From the NCBI GenBank assembly GCA_965217565.1, contig CBDCIS010000009.1, positions 1-64,000 on the forward strand: a DNA stretch of 64,000 nucleotides, read 5' to 3'. This document shows, piece by piece, positions 9,229 to 18,051 of the stretch (positions within the stretch are counted from its first letter, which is position 1; every line of letters begins with the position of its first letter). Made by a program: the position numbers and the translations under genes. The notes beneath the pieces are model-generated. The model was given only the letters and a program-made list of their open reading frames with translations. It had not been told where the DNA came from and searched no databases. Source of the DNA: CBDCIS01 sp965217565. Its GTDB lineage: Bacteria > Chloroflexota > Dehalococcoidia > Lucifugimonadales > CATOSD01.

Positions 9229-9300
9229 GCCGAGCGGCTGACGCTCACCCCCCTAACCCCCTCTCGTCAAAGGCGGGGGAATAGTGATGTTGGCCTACTG
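9229..9300. repeat. Partial MITE related to the 1.9-kb element
   Basis: In reverse complement this 70-bp stretch follows the 1897-2027 MITE: TAGGCCAACATCA, a CCCCCGCC palindromic core, GAGGGGGTTAGGGGG, then GTGAGCGTCAG-CGCTC. Only the end next to 9300 still resembles an IS630 terminus; the other terminus is missing. It lies between cinA and the DUF4340 gene and reaches the latter's last codons. Confidence 0.6.
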
Positions 9301-10365
9301 ATTCGCGGCGTAGGGAACGTCGTCTAGCAGGGCGAACAGGGTCTCCACCCATTCCGAATCGATGTAGAGCACCGGGTTTAAGACGTCGTCGGACACGTGC
9401 TGGGCGAAGTAGCTCGGCTTATCGGGGGGCTTTGCGCCAGGCTGGGCGAAGTAGCTCGGCTCATCGGTGGCCTTGTCGCCAATCAGGTAGATATCGCCGT
9501 CGGTGAAGTCAACTCCCCCCTCGCTCTTGCCCAGGAATCTCAATTCGATAGCGCGGGAGTCGTCGCCTATGCCCCAGGGCGTGTAATCCCTGTCATCGAC
9601 CGAGGGCACGGCCACACTGACGCCTGCGGGCCGGCCCAGCAGCGGAAGGAGGGCGACCCATCGCTGGCTGTCCACAGGCAGGGGCTCGTCATCGACGTCA
9701 CGGTCACTCACGAACCAGCCCTCTTCATCTTCGTTCTCGAAAGTCAGGATGCGGGTGTCTTCAGAGAAGCGGCCTCCGTCGTAGATGTTCAATTCAACGG
9801 TGGCGGCGGGGTCGCGTTCTTCGTACCATGTGGGAATCGGCGGCTCGGTGGCGAGGCGAGCGATTACGTCGCCCCAGGAGTCGGCGATAATGAATAGCTG
9901 GGGGAATCCAATGACCTGTCCGTAGTGGTGATAGCCGTCCGTCGTCTCATGGCCCAGCCGGAACTCCAGCCTCCTGTCGTGGGTGAGGCCGACGTTGACG
10001 ATGGTAATCGGGTCGTCGAGTCCGTACTCGGCGGGGTCCTCTATGATCAGCTTCTGAGGCGTGAGGTCTCGCCGGGTCCTCGGGCCGCTCAGCAGCAGTG
10101 TTATGCCGCCCCAGCGATAGCGGCTTGGCGGAATGCCCTCGGGTTCCTCGAACTCCCACAGGTAGCGGTCGGGATCTATCTTAAAGAACCTAACGGAGTC
10201 TTCTTGGTGGATGACCTCGATTTCCTGGATGTCTTCTTCGGCGACCTGGAAGAACCAGGGGGAATCCTCTTCCCTCTCCGCGGTCTCTTTGAAGGGGTTG
10301 ACGTAAACGACCGCGCCGACCGCGATCGCCACTACCACCAGAAGAATCGTCAGGCGTACGTTCAT
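9295..10365 (-). CDS. DUF4340 domain protein, membrane-anchored
   Basis: The 356-residue product has one N-terminal membrane anchor (LTILLVVVAIAVGAVVYV) and a large extracytoplasmic part, as in DUF4340 proteins, which are typically encoded beside Gld-type ABC exporters. Conserved-looking blocks include SRYRWGGITLLLSGPRTRRD and ELRFLG. The tail contains a short internal duplication (PSYFAQ-GAKPPDKPSYFAQH). It follows the GldG-like gene by 19 bp on the same strand, so it belongs to the same exporter operon. Function is unknown beyond this association. Confidence 0.8.
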   Translation of the reverse strand: MNVRLTILLVVVAIAVGAVVYVNPFKETAEREEDSPWFFQVAEEDIQEIEVIHQEDSVRFFKIDPDRYLWEFEEPEGIPPSRYRWGGITLLLSGPRTRRDLTPQKLIIEDPAEYGLDDPITIVNVGLTHDRRLEFRLGHETTDGYHHYGQVIGFPQLFIIADSWGDVIARLATEPPIPTWYEERDPAATVELNIYDGGRFSEDTRILTFENEDEEGWFVSDRDVDDEPLPVDSQRWVALLPLLGRPAGVSVAVPSVDDRDYTPWGIGDDSRAIELRFLGKSEGGVDFTDGDIYLIGDKATDEPSYFAQPGAKPPDKPSYFAQHVSDDVLNPVLYIDSEWVETLFALLDDVPYAANQ

Positions 10366-10384
10366 CGTTCTACCACCCCCGGGC

Positions 10385-12055
10385 TCAACGCCTCCTCCAC
10401 CAGACGATGCCTCCGATGAGTATCATGATGACCGGCGGAAGGAACCAGCTCGACCACTTTACGAACTCACGCTCCCGCGTATTGAGGACGAGCTCTCGTA
10501 AAGGGATGAGCTTTGGCCGAATCGAAATCAGGTCGTAGTCTTCAGCCAGCCAATTCACGGAGTTGAGGAGCAGGTCCGCGTTGTCGCTGCTGAAGAAGTA
10601 CTTGTTCCTGGCGAAATCGGAATCGCCGAACACCACCAGCTTCGCCTCCGGCGCGCCAAAGGCCTCCTGGGGGTCCTGGTTGACGTCGCCCCGCGCCTGG
10701 ACAATCGCCGCGAGGTTGAAGGGGCCGAGGGTGTCTTCGTCAGGATCGTAGTTGACCGCTTCGGGGTTGGTTTCCAGCCAGCTTGCGGGCGTTGATATCG
10801 CAAGCGGGAGTATCCGTATCTGCGGGGGCATGTCTTCCGGCGGAATCGAGGGATCGATGGAGGTTACGCCGGGGAAGAAGGTGACGTCCAGTTGGTCGGT
10901 GATTCTTATATCGGCGATGCTGTCGGGAAGGTACTGGGCGTTGGCCTTCTGGGCAAGCGGCGTCAACGCCTGGCCCGCGACATTGCTTATGGCGTCGGCG
11001 ATACTGTGCCCGCCCAGCGTGACGCCCCACTGTGAGAGCAGTTGCGCGAACGAATCCGGGGTGGCCGGGTCGAACAGCGCGACCACCCTGCCACCGCCCA
11101 GGATGTACTCCGAGAGGGCCTCACGTTCGACGTCGGCCATGTCCTGCCTTGGCCCGGCGATAATAAGCACCGCCGCGTCGGGAGGGACGATCTCGAACTG
11201 GGTGAGGTTGAGCGGTCTGACAAAGTAGTTGTCTCTCTGCATACCCTGGAGGGCGAAGTCGAAGCCCTCCTCTTCGATTTCTCCGGTGCCGGGGTCCCTG
11301 GTGATGGCGGCCTCCTGGTGGCCCGTCAGGTAATAGACCGTCTTTTGCTCGACTCCGGTAGCGACCAGAATGCCCGTGACGAAACCCTGCTCGGTGAAGG
11401 TGGTGACGTTCTGCTGGGTTCCCCGCACGACGTCTTCGAACACGATAGCGGGGTAGCTGGTTACGCTGAACTGTTCGGCGAGGGCGCGTCTCACCTCGGG
11501 GTCTATGAAACGATAGGTGAAGCTGTTGCCGTGCCGGGTGAACTCGTTGAGCAGGTCCTCGGCCTGCTGCCGGGCGAGAGCCGTGCTCGCGCTGCTTGGA
11601 GTGAAGAAGGCGTTGGCCCTCACTGGCGTGTCCAGCTCTTCGAGAATCCTTATCGTCTGTGGGGCGAGGGTGAAAACTTTGGTCGCGGTAAGGTCAACCC
11701 GCGTGGGATTGCGGAAGAGCAGGAAGTTGACGAGGATGACGATGACGAAGAAGGCGAGGGTCATTATGAGGACATTGGAGCCGTACCTGCCCTGCCTTCC
11801 CACCAAGAACATCGCGGCTGACCTGGGCGAGAGCACGAGGGCGAGCAGCAGCAGCGCAAAGCCAATGACCACGACGCTGATGGAGAAACTCTGAAGCTCG
11901 TCGATTGTGAGGTAGAGTATCCCGCCGCCTACAACGGCTATTATCCCGACGATGGCCGTTATCGCACTCCAGAAGCCGACGGAGCGAATGGACGAGAGCA
12001 AGACGTCGTATGTGCTGTTGCTTTGTGTTGTGGGGCCACGCACGGTTATCGCCAC
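10385..12055 (-). CDS. GldG-like auxiliary protein of an ABC exporter
   Basis: The 556 residues comprise two N-terminal membrane segments (ITAIVGIIAVVGGGILYL; SISVVVIGFALLLLALVL), a third near VLIMTLAFFVIVILVNFLLF, a long extracytoplasmic region and a final membrane anchor (WFLPPVIMILIGGIVWWRRR). The middle matches the ABC-type uncharacterised transport domain of GldG: RFIDPE, YYLTGHQEAA, VLIIAGPRQDM and GGRVVALFDP. It overlaps the permease gene by 10 bp. In Bacteroidetes GldAFG supports gliding; in other phyla the role of this complex is open. Confidence 0.85.
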   Translation of the reverse strand: MAITVRGPTTQSNSTYDVLLSSIRSVGFWSAITAIVGIIAVVGGGILYLTIDELQSFSISVVVIGFALLLLALVLSPRSAAMFLVGRQGRYGSNVLIMTLAFFVIVILVNFLLFRNPTRVDLTATKVFTLAPQTIRILEELDTPVRANAFFTPSSASTALARQQAEDLLNEFTRHGNSFTYRFIDPEVRRALAEQFSVTSYPAIVFEDVVRGTQQNVTTFTEQGFVTGILVATGVEQKTVYYLTGHQEAAITRDPGTGEIEEEGFDFALQGMQRDNYFVRPLNLTQFEIVPPDAAVLIIAGPRQDMADVEREALSEYILGGGRVVALFDPATPDSFAQLLSQWGVTLGGHSIADAISNVAGQALTPLAQKANAQYLPDSIADIRITDQLDVTFFPGVTSIDPSIPPEDMPPQIRILPLAISTPASWLETNPEAVNYDPDEDTLGPFNLAAIVQARGDVNQDPQEAFGAPEAKLVVFGDSDFARNKYFFSSDNADLLLNSVNWLAEDYDLISIRPKLIPLRELVLNTREREFVKWSSWFLPPVIMILIGGIVWWRRR

Positions 12056-12759
12056 CTTCGCGTTTCTAGGGATCGGACCGTCAGAAAGAGGAACACCGCC
12101 GCGATGCTGACAAAGTAGATGACGTTGCTGGTATCTATGATCCCCCTCGTGAAGTCCAAGAAATGGGCGTTCATCGAAAGGCCGCTGAGCACGTCGGCGG
12201 CCACGCCGGTTACGATGCCGCCTATCTGGTCGACGAAGGTGAGCATTAGCAGTATCGCTATGCCCACGACGGCGGCGACTATCTGGTTGGCAGACAGCGA
12301 CGACGCCATCAGTCCCACGGCAAGCGCAGCCGCTCCGTAGAGGATAAGCCCGAAGTAGGCGCTGAGCATCGGGCCGGTGTCCGGGGAGCCGAACCAGTAG
12401 AGCAGCAGCGCGTAGTACGAGGTGAGCGCCAGTGTGACGACCAGTATGACGAAGCTGGCGATGTACTTGCCGATAACGACCTCCCAGTCCCTCACGGGCG
12501 CGGTCAGCAGCAGTTCCAGGGTTCCCAGCTTCTGCTCTTCGGCCAGCAGCCTCATGGTGAGCAGCGGAGAGAGGAACAGCAGCAGGAAGCTGGAGCGAAG
12601 GACGAGGTCGCGGATGCTCGCTTCAGCGAAAGGAAGCGTTGCGGCGTCAACGAAGAAGACGCCGGTCAGCGCGAGAAACATAGCCCCGACTACGTACGCC
12701 GTCGGCGTGGAGAAGTAGAGCTTGCCCTCCTTCCAGGCGATGGTAAGGGTATTTCTCAC
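12046..12759 (-). CDS. ABC-2 type permease (GldF-like)
   Basis: I place the start at GTG 12759 (VRNTLTIAWKEGKLYF), which overlaps the ATPase stop as GTGA; longer upstream readings lie inside the ATPase gene. The 237 residues hold about six membrane segments, including AYVVGAMFLALTGVFFV, SFLLLFLSPLLTMRLLAEE, SFVILVVTLALTSYYALLL and VVGIAILLMLTFV. The LLTMRLLAEEQKLGTLELLL block is the conserved ABC-2 cytoplasmic coupling region. It pairs with the ATPase upstream and GldG/DUF4340 downstream in one operon. Confidence 0.85.
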   Translation of the reverse strand: MRNTLTIAWKEGKLYFSTPTAYVVGAMFLALTGVFFVDAATLPFAEASIRDLVLRSSFLLLFLSPLLTMRLLAEEQKLGTLELLLTAPVRDWEVVIGKYIASFVILVVTLALTSYYALLLYWFGSPDTGPMLSAYFGLILYGAAALAVGLMASSLSANQIVAAVVGIAILLMLTFVDQIGGIVTGVAADVLSGLSMNAHFLDFTRGIIDTSNVIYFVSIAAVFLFLTVRSLETRRWR

Positions 12760-13709
12760 GTCTCCGACTCCTCTCCCTCGATGGTGGTCAGCCGCAAGAA
12801 TATCTCTTCGAGGCTCATGCCAACCGATTGCAGGCGCATGAGGTCCCATCCACCACCGACGACGGTGGAGGCGAGCCGCGCTTTTACGCGAGGGTCAGGG
12901 TTGGCGATGACCGTGTAGCTGAAAAGGCCGCCGCCATGCGAGGCGGTTTGTGAAACCTCGTGAACGCCATCGACGCCCCGCAGGGCCTGGGATACGGCTC
13001 TTTGCGGGCCTCGCGCGTCGATCTCGACATGCTCGGGGCCGCTGAGCCTCTCGCTGAGGTTTTCCGGCTTGTCAATGGCGACTATCTGGCCCTCGTGAAT
13101 GATGATGACACGCTCGCAGATCATGCTCACTTCGGGGAGTATGTGCGTGCTTATTATAAGGGTGTGCTCGCCGCCGAGGTCTTTGATGAGCTGGCGCGTC
13201 TCCACCACCTGAACGGGGTCTATGCCGATGGTTGGCTCGTCCAGGACGAGGACGTCTGGCTCGTGCAGAATGGCCTGGGCTATGCCTACACGCTGTCGAA
13301 AGCCCTTGGAGAGCTTGCTGATGAGGGTGGACTTATAGTCCTCGAGATGGCAGATGTCCACCACGTCGCCGATGCGCCGGCGCACATAGTCCGAGGACAT
13401 ACCGCGGATTCTGCCCATGAACCCCAGGTATTCGTCAACCGACATGTCGGCGTAGAGGGGCACGGTCTCAGGCAGGTAGCCGATATGACGCCGCGCTTCC
13501 ACCGAATGGGTTACGACATCGTAGCCGGCGACCGAGGCCTTGCCGCCCGTTGGCGGGAGAAAGCCGGTGATAATCTTCATCGTGGTGGACTTGCCGGCTC
13601 CGTTGGGGCCAAGGAAACCGAGAACCTCTCCCTTTTCCACTTCAAAGGAGATGTCCTGGATGGCCGGAAAGTCGCCGTAGTACTTGGATACCTTGTCTAG
13701 CTCAATCAT
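12756..13709 (-). CDS. ABC transporter ATP-binding protein (GldA-like)
   Basis: A 317-residue nucleotide-binding subunit. Walker A is GPNGAGKST (near residue 36), the signature region is LSKGFRQRVGIAQ, Walker B is VLVLDEPTIGID, and the switch histidine lies in ISTHIL. The extra C-terminal region after residue 220 (with VDGVHEVSQ and MSLEEIFLRLT) is usual for CcmA/GldA-type exporters. It is the first gene of the four-gene operon running down to 9295. Nothing recognisable fills the 289 bp before speD except a possible AT-rich divergent promoter zone. Confidence 0.9.
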   Translation of the reverse strand: MIELDKVSKYYGDFPAIQDISFEVEKGEVLGFLGPNGAGKSTTMKIITGFLPPTGGKASVAGYDVVTHSVEARRHIGYLPETVPLYADMSVDEYLGFMGRIRGMSSDYVRRRIGDVVDICHLEDYKSTLISKLSKGFRQRVGIAQAILHEPDVLVLDEPTIGIDPVQVVETRQLIKDLGGEHTLIISTHILPEVSMICERVIIIHEGQIVAIDKPENLSERLSGPEHVEIDARGPQRAVSQALRGVDGVHEVSQTASHGGGLFSYTVIANPDPRVKARLASTVVGGGWDLMRLQSVGMSLEEIFLRLTTIEGEESET

Positions 13710-13998
13710 GCTTCATTCACAGTCTTGGGAGTCGGCGGAGATTCTAGCCGCTCGAGCGTTCAGATTCAAGCCGCGGCGGTTCAACCTCCGAGCGGGTTTC
13801 CGCGCGCCGCGCCTATTTTTACGCAACCAGAGGATTCTACACTATGACGGACTTTTCGTTCAAGCGTTGTGTGAATAATATAACGATGTTAACCTTTATT
13901 GGTTAGTCTGTCAGTTTGCCAGTATCGGGATTCGGATACTGGGAGATTTTCAGGATTGTCCTGGCGTTGTCCAACTTCCCTATGGAGGAGCTTGACTC

Positions 13999-14421
13999 GT
14001 GCACCTGGTAGTTGACGGATATGGGGGAGACCCCACCAAGCTGGAGGACGTTGATCTGATACACCGCTTCTTGGACGAGTACCCGGCGGCGATTGGGATG
14101 ACGAAGGTCGCTCCGCCGCAGGTCTATACCTATCGAGGCAAGAAGCCCGAAGACTGGGGTGTATCCGGCTTTGTGGTTATCGCGGAGAGCCACATCAGCA
14201 TACACACCTTCCCCGAGAGGGGTTACGTTAACATCGACATATTCTCGTGCAAAGAGTTCGACATCGAGACCTCGCTGGAGGACGTGAGGGCGGCGTTCTC
14301 ACTGCCGGACGTGAACGTGTGGACGCTGGAGCGCGGGCTGGAGTTCGTGACTCCCAGGGAGGCGTTCAACGGCATGGTGCGGGAGCGAGTCAACCTCATG
14401 CCGACCACAGGGCCCGCGTGA
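13999..14421 (+). CDS. speD: S-adenosylmethionine decarboxylase proenzyme
   Basis: The 140-residue prokaryotic class-1 AdoMetDC makes decarboxylated SAM, the aminopropyl donor for spermidine. The self-cleavage site is in AESHISIHTFPE: cleavage before Ser64 would give the pyruvoyl group. The start is GTG 13999 (MHLVVDGYGG). The stop overlaps the next gene's ATG (TGATG), so translation is coupled to speB. No spermidine synthase gene is in the window. Confidence 0.9.
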   Translation: MHLVVDGYGGDPTKLEDVDLIHRFLDEYPAAIGMTKVAPPQVYTYRGKKPEDWGVSGFVVIAESHISIHTFPERGYVNIDIFSCKEFDIETSLEDVRAAFSLPDVNVWTLERGLEFVTPREAFNGMVRERVNLMPTTGPA

Positions 14422-15326
14422 TGGCCCAAACAACGGGGGAAGACGCGCTTGGCGGAGCGCCTCTCCACTGGCCCACCTTCCTGGACACGCCTCCCTCTGA
14501 GGCGGCACTCCCCTCGGCCAGGGTCGTCGTAGTCCCCGTGCCATACGACAGCACCACGTCGTACAAGGCAGGCGCGCGGCGCGGCCCGGCGGCCATCATA
14601 GCCGCCTCCCGCCACCTCGAGGACTATGACGCGGAACTCGACAGGGACATCTCACTGGCGGGCATTCACACCACGGCCGAGGTCGCGCCCGACATGCGCG
14701 GGCCCAAGGCGATGGTCGAACGAGTGCGCCGCGCGACGCTGTGGGCCGCCGGCCAGGACAGGCTCGTCGCGCTGCTCGGTGGTGAACACACGATAGCGAT
14801 AGGCGCGGTACAGGCTATGACGCAACTGTATCCGGACCTCTCGACGCTATATCTGGACGCTCACGCAGACATGCGCGATAGCTACATGGGCACGAGGTGG
14901 GGGCACGCCTCGGTGGCGCGCCGCATCCGGGAAATATGCCCAATCGCGCAGGTCGGCGTGCGGAGCCTCAGCGCGGAGGAGATGGGCTTCATAAGGAAGG
15001 AAGGCGTTCCCGCGCACTTCCACACAGGTTCAGCGGTGGAGATAACGGAAGCGACAAACGCGGTCATAGACTCGCTGTCGCGCGACGTCTATGTGAGCAT
15101 CGACCTTGACGTATTCGACCCGTCCATCATGGCGGCGGTGGGAACGCCGGAGCCTGGCGGCATGTCGTGGAGCGAGGTTATGGGGCTGCTCAGGACCGTT
15201 GGAGAGAACAGGCGGATCGTCGGGTTCGACGTGAGCGAGCTCAGCCCGTCGGAAGGGCCGGAGGCCTGCGCCTATACCGCCGCCAAGCTGGCTTACAAGC
15301 TGATGGGGTACTCGGTTTGTCGGTAG
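14421..15326 (+). CDS. speB: Agmatinase (ureohydrolase family)
   Basis: A 301-residue member of the arginase/agmatinase family. The three Mn-binding blocks are present: LLGGEHTIAIG, TLYLDAHADMRD and YVSIDLDVFDPS. GHASVARRIRE and FDVSELSPSEG are agmatinase-like. Agmatinase hydrolyses agmatine to putrescine and urea. Its coupling to speD puts both inputs for spermidine synthesis on one transcript. An ATG start at 14421 is used; upstream open frame overlaps speD and is not needed. Confidence 0.88.
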   Translation: MAQTTGEDALGGAPLHWPTFLDTPPSEAALPSARVVVVPVPYDSTTSYKAGARRGPAAIIAASRHLEDYDAELDRDISLAGIHTTAEVAPDMRGPKAMVERVRRATLWAAGQDRLVALLGGEHTIAIGAVQAMTQLYPDLSTLYLDAHADMRDSYMGTRWGHASVARRIREICPIAQVGVRSLSAEEMGFIRKEGVPAHFHTGSAVEITEATNAVIDSLSRDVYVSIDLDVFDPSIMAAVGTPEPGGMSWSEVMGLLRTVGENRRIVGFDVSELSPSEGPEACAYTAAKLAYKLMGYSVCR

Positions 15327-15354
15327 TCAGTTTTCAGTTGGTCGGATCGGGATT

Positions 15355-15383
15355 CTGACAATTTGGGGCCTACATGCTAGAAT
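15355..15383 (+). promoter_or_regulatory. Sigma-70-type promoter for the cysteine desulfurase gene
   Basis: CTGACA at 15355-15360 and TAGAAT at 15378-15383 are separated by 17 bp. Transcription would start near 15390, about 48 nt before the ATG at 15438. Confidence 0.6.
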
Positions 15384-15437
15384 GTGTGTGGGCGGTTCGG
15401 GCTGCCGACGGGTTTTAGTTTAGCGGGGGACTTGAGG

Positions 15438-16631
15438 ATGTCGATTAGCGACAAGGCAATCTATATGGATCACTCGGCCACCACACCTGTTCGCAGGGAG
15501 GCGTTGGAGGCGATGCTGCCCCATTTCCGGGACAGCTTCGGCAATCCCTCCAGCATCTACACGCTTGCGCAGCAGGCGCGCATGGCGATGGACGAGGCGC
15601 GCGAGGTCGTGGCCCGCGTGCTCGGCGCGCGCACCAGCGAGATAGTCTTCACCAGCGGCGGCACCGAGTCCGACAACGCCGCGCTGAAGGGCGTCGCGTT
15701 CGCTCTGCGCCACCTGGGAAATCACATCATCACCACCAGGATCGAGCACCACGCCGTGCTGCACACGTGCCACCAACTGGAGCAGTTCGGCTTCGATGTG
15801 ACATACCTTCCGACGGACAGCTACGGCCTCGTGGACCCCAATGACGTGGCACAAGCGATTACGGACAAGACAACCCTGGTTAGCGTCATGCTTGCCAACA
15901 ATGAGATTGGCACCATCGAGCCCGTGCCGGAAATCTCACGCATCGTCAAGGATGAGGCGCGCCGCAGAAACCAGACGATAGTCGTTCACACGGACGCGGT
16001 GCAGGCGGCCGGTTTCCTGGACCTGAACGTGAAGTCGCTGGGCGTTGATCTGCTGAGTCTTTCGGGGCACAAGTTCTACGGCCCCAAGGGCGTGGGCGTG
16101 CTCTACATCAGGCGCGGGACGCCGTTCGAGACCCAGCAACAGGGGGGTGGGCAGGAGCGCCAGAGGCGCTCAGGGACGGAGAACGTGCCGCTGATCGTCG
16201 GGATGGCGGAGGCGCTTCGGCTTGCGGACGAGGAGCGGGAGGCGGTGTCCGCTCACTGCGTCCGGCTGCGAGACAGGATAACGCGGGGCATTCAGGATTC
16301 GGTGGAGAGGGCACACCTGAACGGTCATCCAACCATGCGGCTTCCGAATAACGTCAACATATCGTTCGAAGGCGTGGAGGGTGAGCCTATCCTGTTGAGC
16401 CTGGACTTCTCCGGCATATACGCCTCGAGCGGCAGCGCGTGCTCATCCGCCACGCTGGAGCCGTCGCACGTGCTGCTGGCAATCGGGCGTTCGGCAAACG
16501 TGGCGCAGGGCAGCCTTCGATTCACCCTGGGACGGGACAACACGGATGAGGACGCCGACTACCTTCTCTCGGTGCTGCCCGGTCTGGTCAGCAAACTGAG
16601 AGCTATGCCCTCGCTGTCGGCGGTAGAGTAG
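15438..16631 (+). CDS. Cysteine desulfurase (NifS/IscS family)
   Basis: The 397-residue PLP enzyme releases sulfur from cysteine as a persulfide for Fe-S cluster and tRNA thiolation pathways. It starts MSISDKAIYMDHSATTPVRR. The PLP-binding segment is LSGHKFYGPKGVG (Lys), substrate/PLP contacts lie in TSGGTESDNAA and IEHHAVLHT, and the active-site loop SSGSACSSATLEPSHVL contains the catalytic Cys. Group I (IscS/NifS-like) loop length. Such enzymes can also mobilise selenium, which is worth noting given selA and selC in this window, but nothing here proves that use. Confidence 0.92.
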   Translation: MSISDKAIYMDHSATTPVRREALEAMLPHFRDSFGNPSSIYTLAQQARMAMDEAREVVARVLGARTSEIVFTSGGTESDNAALKGVAFALRHLGNHIITTRIEHHAVLHTCHQLEQFGFDVTYLPTDSYGLVDPNDVAQAITDKTTLVSVMLANNEIGTIEPVPEISRIVKDEARRRNQTIVVHTDAVQAAGFLDLNVKSLGVDLLSLSGHKFYGPKGVGVLYIRRGTPFETQQQGGGQERQRRSGTENVPLIVGMAEALRLADEEREAVSAHCVRLRDRITRGIQDSVERAHLNGHPTMRLPNNVNISFEGVEGEPILLSLDFSGIYASSGSACSSATLEPSHVLLAIGRSANVAQGSLRFTLGRDNTDEDADYLLSVLPGLVSKLRAMPSLSAVE

Positions 16632-16654
16632 AATACGGCAGGCGCGAATCATAT

Positions 16655-17224
16655 ATGCGAGAGACATCACAACAATACATTAGGCGGGCTCACGCGCTCG
16701 CGCGGACAGGTTTTCTTTTCGCCGCTCTGGCGGCGGCCTTGGCGCTTCTGGTCTCATGCAGCGGCGACGACTCGGGGCTGATTGTCAAGCGTGGTCGAAG
16801 CCTCGAAATTCACGCAACCCAACCCGAAGTTGTGGACAAGGTGGCCTTCCTCGATTTCGATGGTGGGCATCGTGTTATTCGGCCCGTCGCGTCGAATCGA
16901 CGGCTTGCCGTTGTCAAGGTCACGATTGTCAACAGGACCAGCACCGTCATTCCGCTGCTCATAGACCCCTCAGCCGCCGAATTGGGAGACCGGCGAACCC
17001 GCCGCGTCGAGGCGGCGGACCTGTTCGAGTTGGGAGAGGTTCTCGATGCCGCGGACCCAGAGGAAAACACGTATGTCCCCTTCCTGTGGGGCGATGTGGA
17101 ACTGGCGCGTAACACACAGGTCTCCGGCTGGATGGTTTTCGACGTTCCCAGGGGGCTGACGCTCGGGACCATCTGGTGGAACGAGGTTGACGACATCGTA
17201 GCCGACTTCATCAGCTACCGGTAA
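16655..17224 (+). CDS. Predicted lipoprotein, DUF4352-like
   Basis: A 189-residue exported protein: hydrophobic signal (LFAALAAALALLVSC) with a good lipobox LVSC at about residue 35, then an Ig-like beta-rich domain with AVVKVTIVNRTSTVIPLLID and VSGWMVFDVPRG, the pattern of DUF4352/telomeric-repeat-binding-factor-2-like extracellular domains. It sits between a desulfurase and thioredoxin, 23 bp after the former. No function can be assigned. Confidence 0.75.
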   Translation: MRETSQQYIRRAHALARTGFLFAALAAALALLVSCSGDDSGLIVKRGRSLEIHATQPEVVDKVAFLDFDGGHRVIRPVASNRRLAVVKVTIVNRTSTVIPLLIDPSAAELGDRRTRRVEAADLFELGEVLDAADPEENTYVPFLWGDVELARNTQVSGWMVFDVPRGLTLGTIWWNEVDDIVADFISYR

Positions 17225-17259
17225 GCGGGTTGACTAATACTCTTTTGTGGAGGAAGAAC

Positions 17260-17586
17260 ATGGCCCATCCTATGGACGTAACAGACGACAGTTTCGCGGC
17301 TGAGGTTATCGAGTCCGATACCCCTGTGCTGGTGGACTTTTGGGCGGACTGGTGCGCGCCCTGCAAGATGATAGCGCCCATCGTCGAAGACCTGGCGACG
17401 GAGTACGACGGCAAGGTGAAGTTCACCAAGCTGGACGTGGACAGCAACCCCAAGACGGCAATGAGTTACGGTATCAGGGGCATTCCGACGCTGCTCATCT
17501 TCAATGGAGGCAGCCCGGTCAACCAGGTGGTGGGCGCGGTGTCCAAGTCCGTGCTGAAGAGCAAGCTCGAAGAGGCGCTGGCGTAA
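17260..17586 (+). CDS. trxA: Thioredoxin
   Basis: A 108-residue classical thioredoxin. The redox motif is WCAPC in LVDFWADWCAPCKMIAP, with cis-Pro in RGIPTLLIF and the C-terminal helix VSKSVLKSKLEEAL. A strong ribosome site (GTGGAGGAAG) lies 5-13 bp before the ATG. It is a general disulfide reductant. It lies 230 bp before the selenocysteine tRNA. Confidence 0.95.
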   Translation: MAHPMDVTDDSFAAEVIESDTPVLVDFWADWCAPCKMIAPIVEDLATEYDGKVKFTKLDVDSNPKTAMSYGIRGIPTLLIFNGGSPVNQVVGAVSKSVLKSKLEEALA

Positions 17587-17608
17587 CTGCCATTGCCCGG
17601 TTTTCTCG

Positions 17609-17682
17609 GTAGGGGCGTTCCCTTGTGGGTGCCCAGGTATGGGAAAGAGGGCAGACACGAGACCTGCCCCTACTAAAACGAA
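17609..17682. repeat. Palindromic dispersed repeat, copy 1
   Basis: GTAGGGGCGTTCCCTTGTGG, then GCCCAGGTATGGGAAAGAGG, then CAGACACGAGACCTGCCCCT. The same sequence occurs in inverted orientation at 26836-26935. The ends (GTAGGGGC ... GCCCCTAC) are inverted repeats of each other. It is intergenic and non-coding. Confidence 0.7.
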
Positions 17683-17708
17683 ACAGGCTTCTTGGGTTTG
17701 GGCGCGGC

Positions 17709-17736
17709 TTTGGGCATTGCTTGTTCGTGCTATAAT
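17709..17736 (+). promoter_or_regulatory. Possible promoter for selC
   Basis: A consensus -10 box TATAAT at 17731-17736 lies about 84 bp before the mature 5' end of the selenocysteine tRNA. The best -35 at proper spacing is TTTGGG (17709-17714, 16-bp spacer), which is weak. Confidence 0.45.
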
Positions 17737-17819
17737 GACCCGCCAGACCCGCCGCCAGTCCGGCAAACTGAACGTGGGCCGGCGGGCTGCGCAGCGACAA
17801 GGCGGCCTCTGGGTTTCAT

Positions 17820-17917
17820 GGGAGCGAATGGGCCCTGGTGGGTTTCGCGGACTTCAAATCCGTTGGTCCCGGCCCTGCGGTCGGGACGGTGGGTTCGACT
17901 CCCTCTCGCTCCCGCCA
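17820..17917 (+). tRNA. selC: Selenocysteine tRNA, anticodon TCA
   Basis: The 5' strand GGGAGCGA (17820-17827) pairs perfectly with TCGCTCCC (17906-17913), giving the 8-bp acceptor stem special to bacterial tRNA-Sec. G17914 is the discriminator and CCA is encoded. The anticodon arm CGGA-CTTCAAA-TCCG carries TCA at 17854-17856. A long variable arm (around GTCCCGGCCCTGCGGTCGGG) and a T-loop with TTCGA follow. Total is 95 nt plus CCA, the size expected for tRNA-Sec. The tRNA reads UGA with selenocysteine once charged by SerRS and converted by SelA. Its 3' end is followed at 135 bp by an integrase stub, as often seen at selC. Confidence 0.93.
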
Positions 17918-18051
17918 ATGCCCTATTCAAAACTCCCCAAAAGCCCCGTTTCGTAGCTACAAATGGGTTCCCATAATGTCTTGACGTGTCCAATAGCGTG
18001 CTACAAAATCCCCCAAGTGGTACACAGATGAAAGGTACACAGGGGCACGCT

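Noticed and set aside
12960..13700. Long plus-strand open frame of 246 codons opposite the ABC ATPase
   Set aside because: It mirrors codons of the well-supported ATPase (Walker A/B, signature) and has no domain of its own. Similar long antisense frames opposite the molybdenum hydroxylase (24491-25963), the SDR pair (21394-22746) and the VWA gene are also GC-driven shadows.
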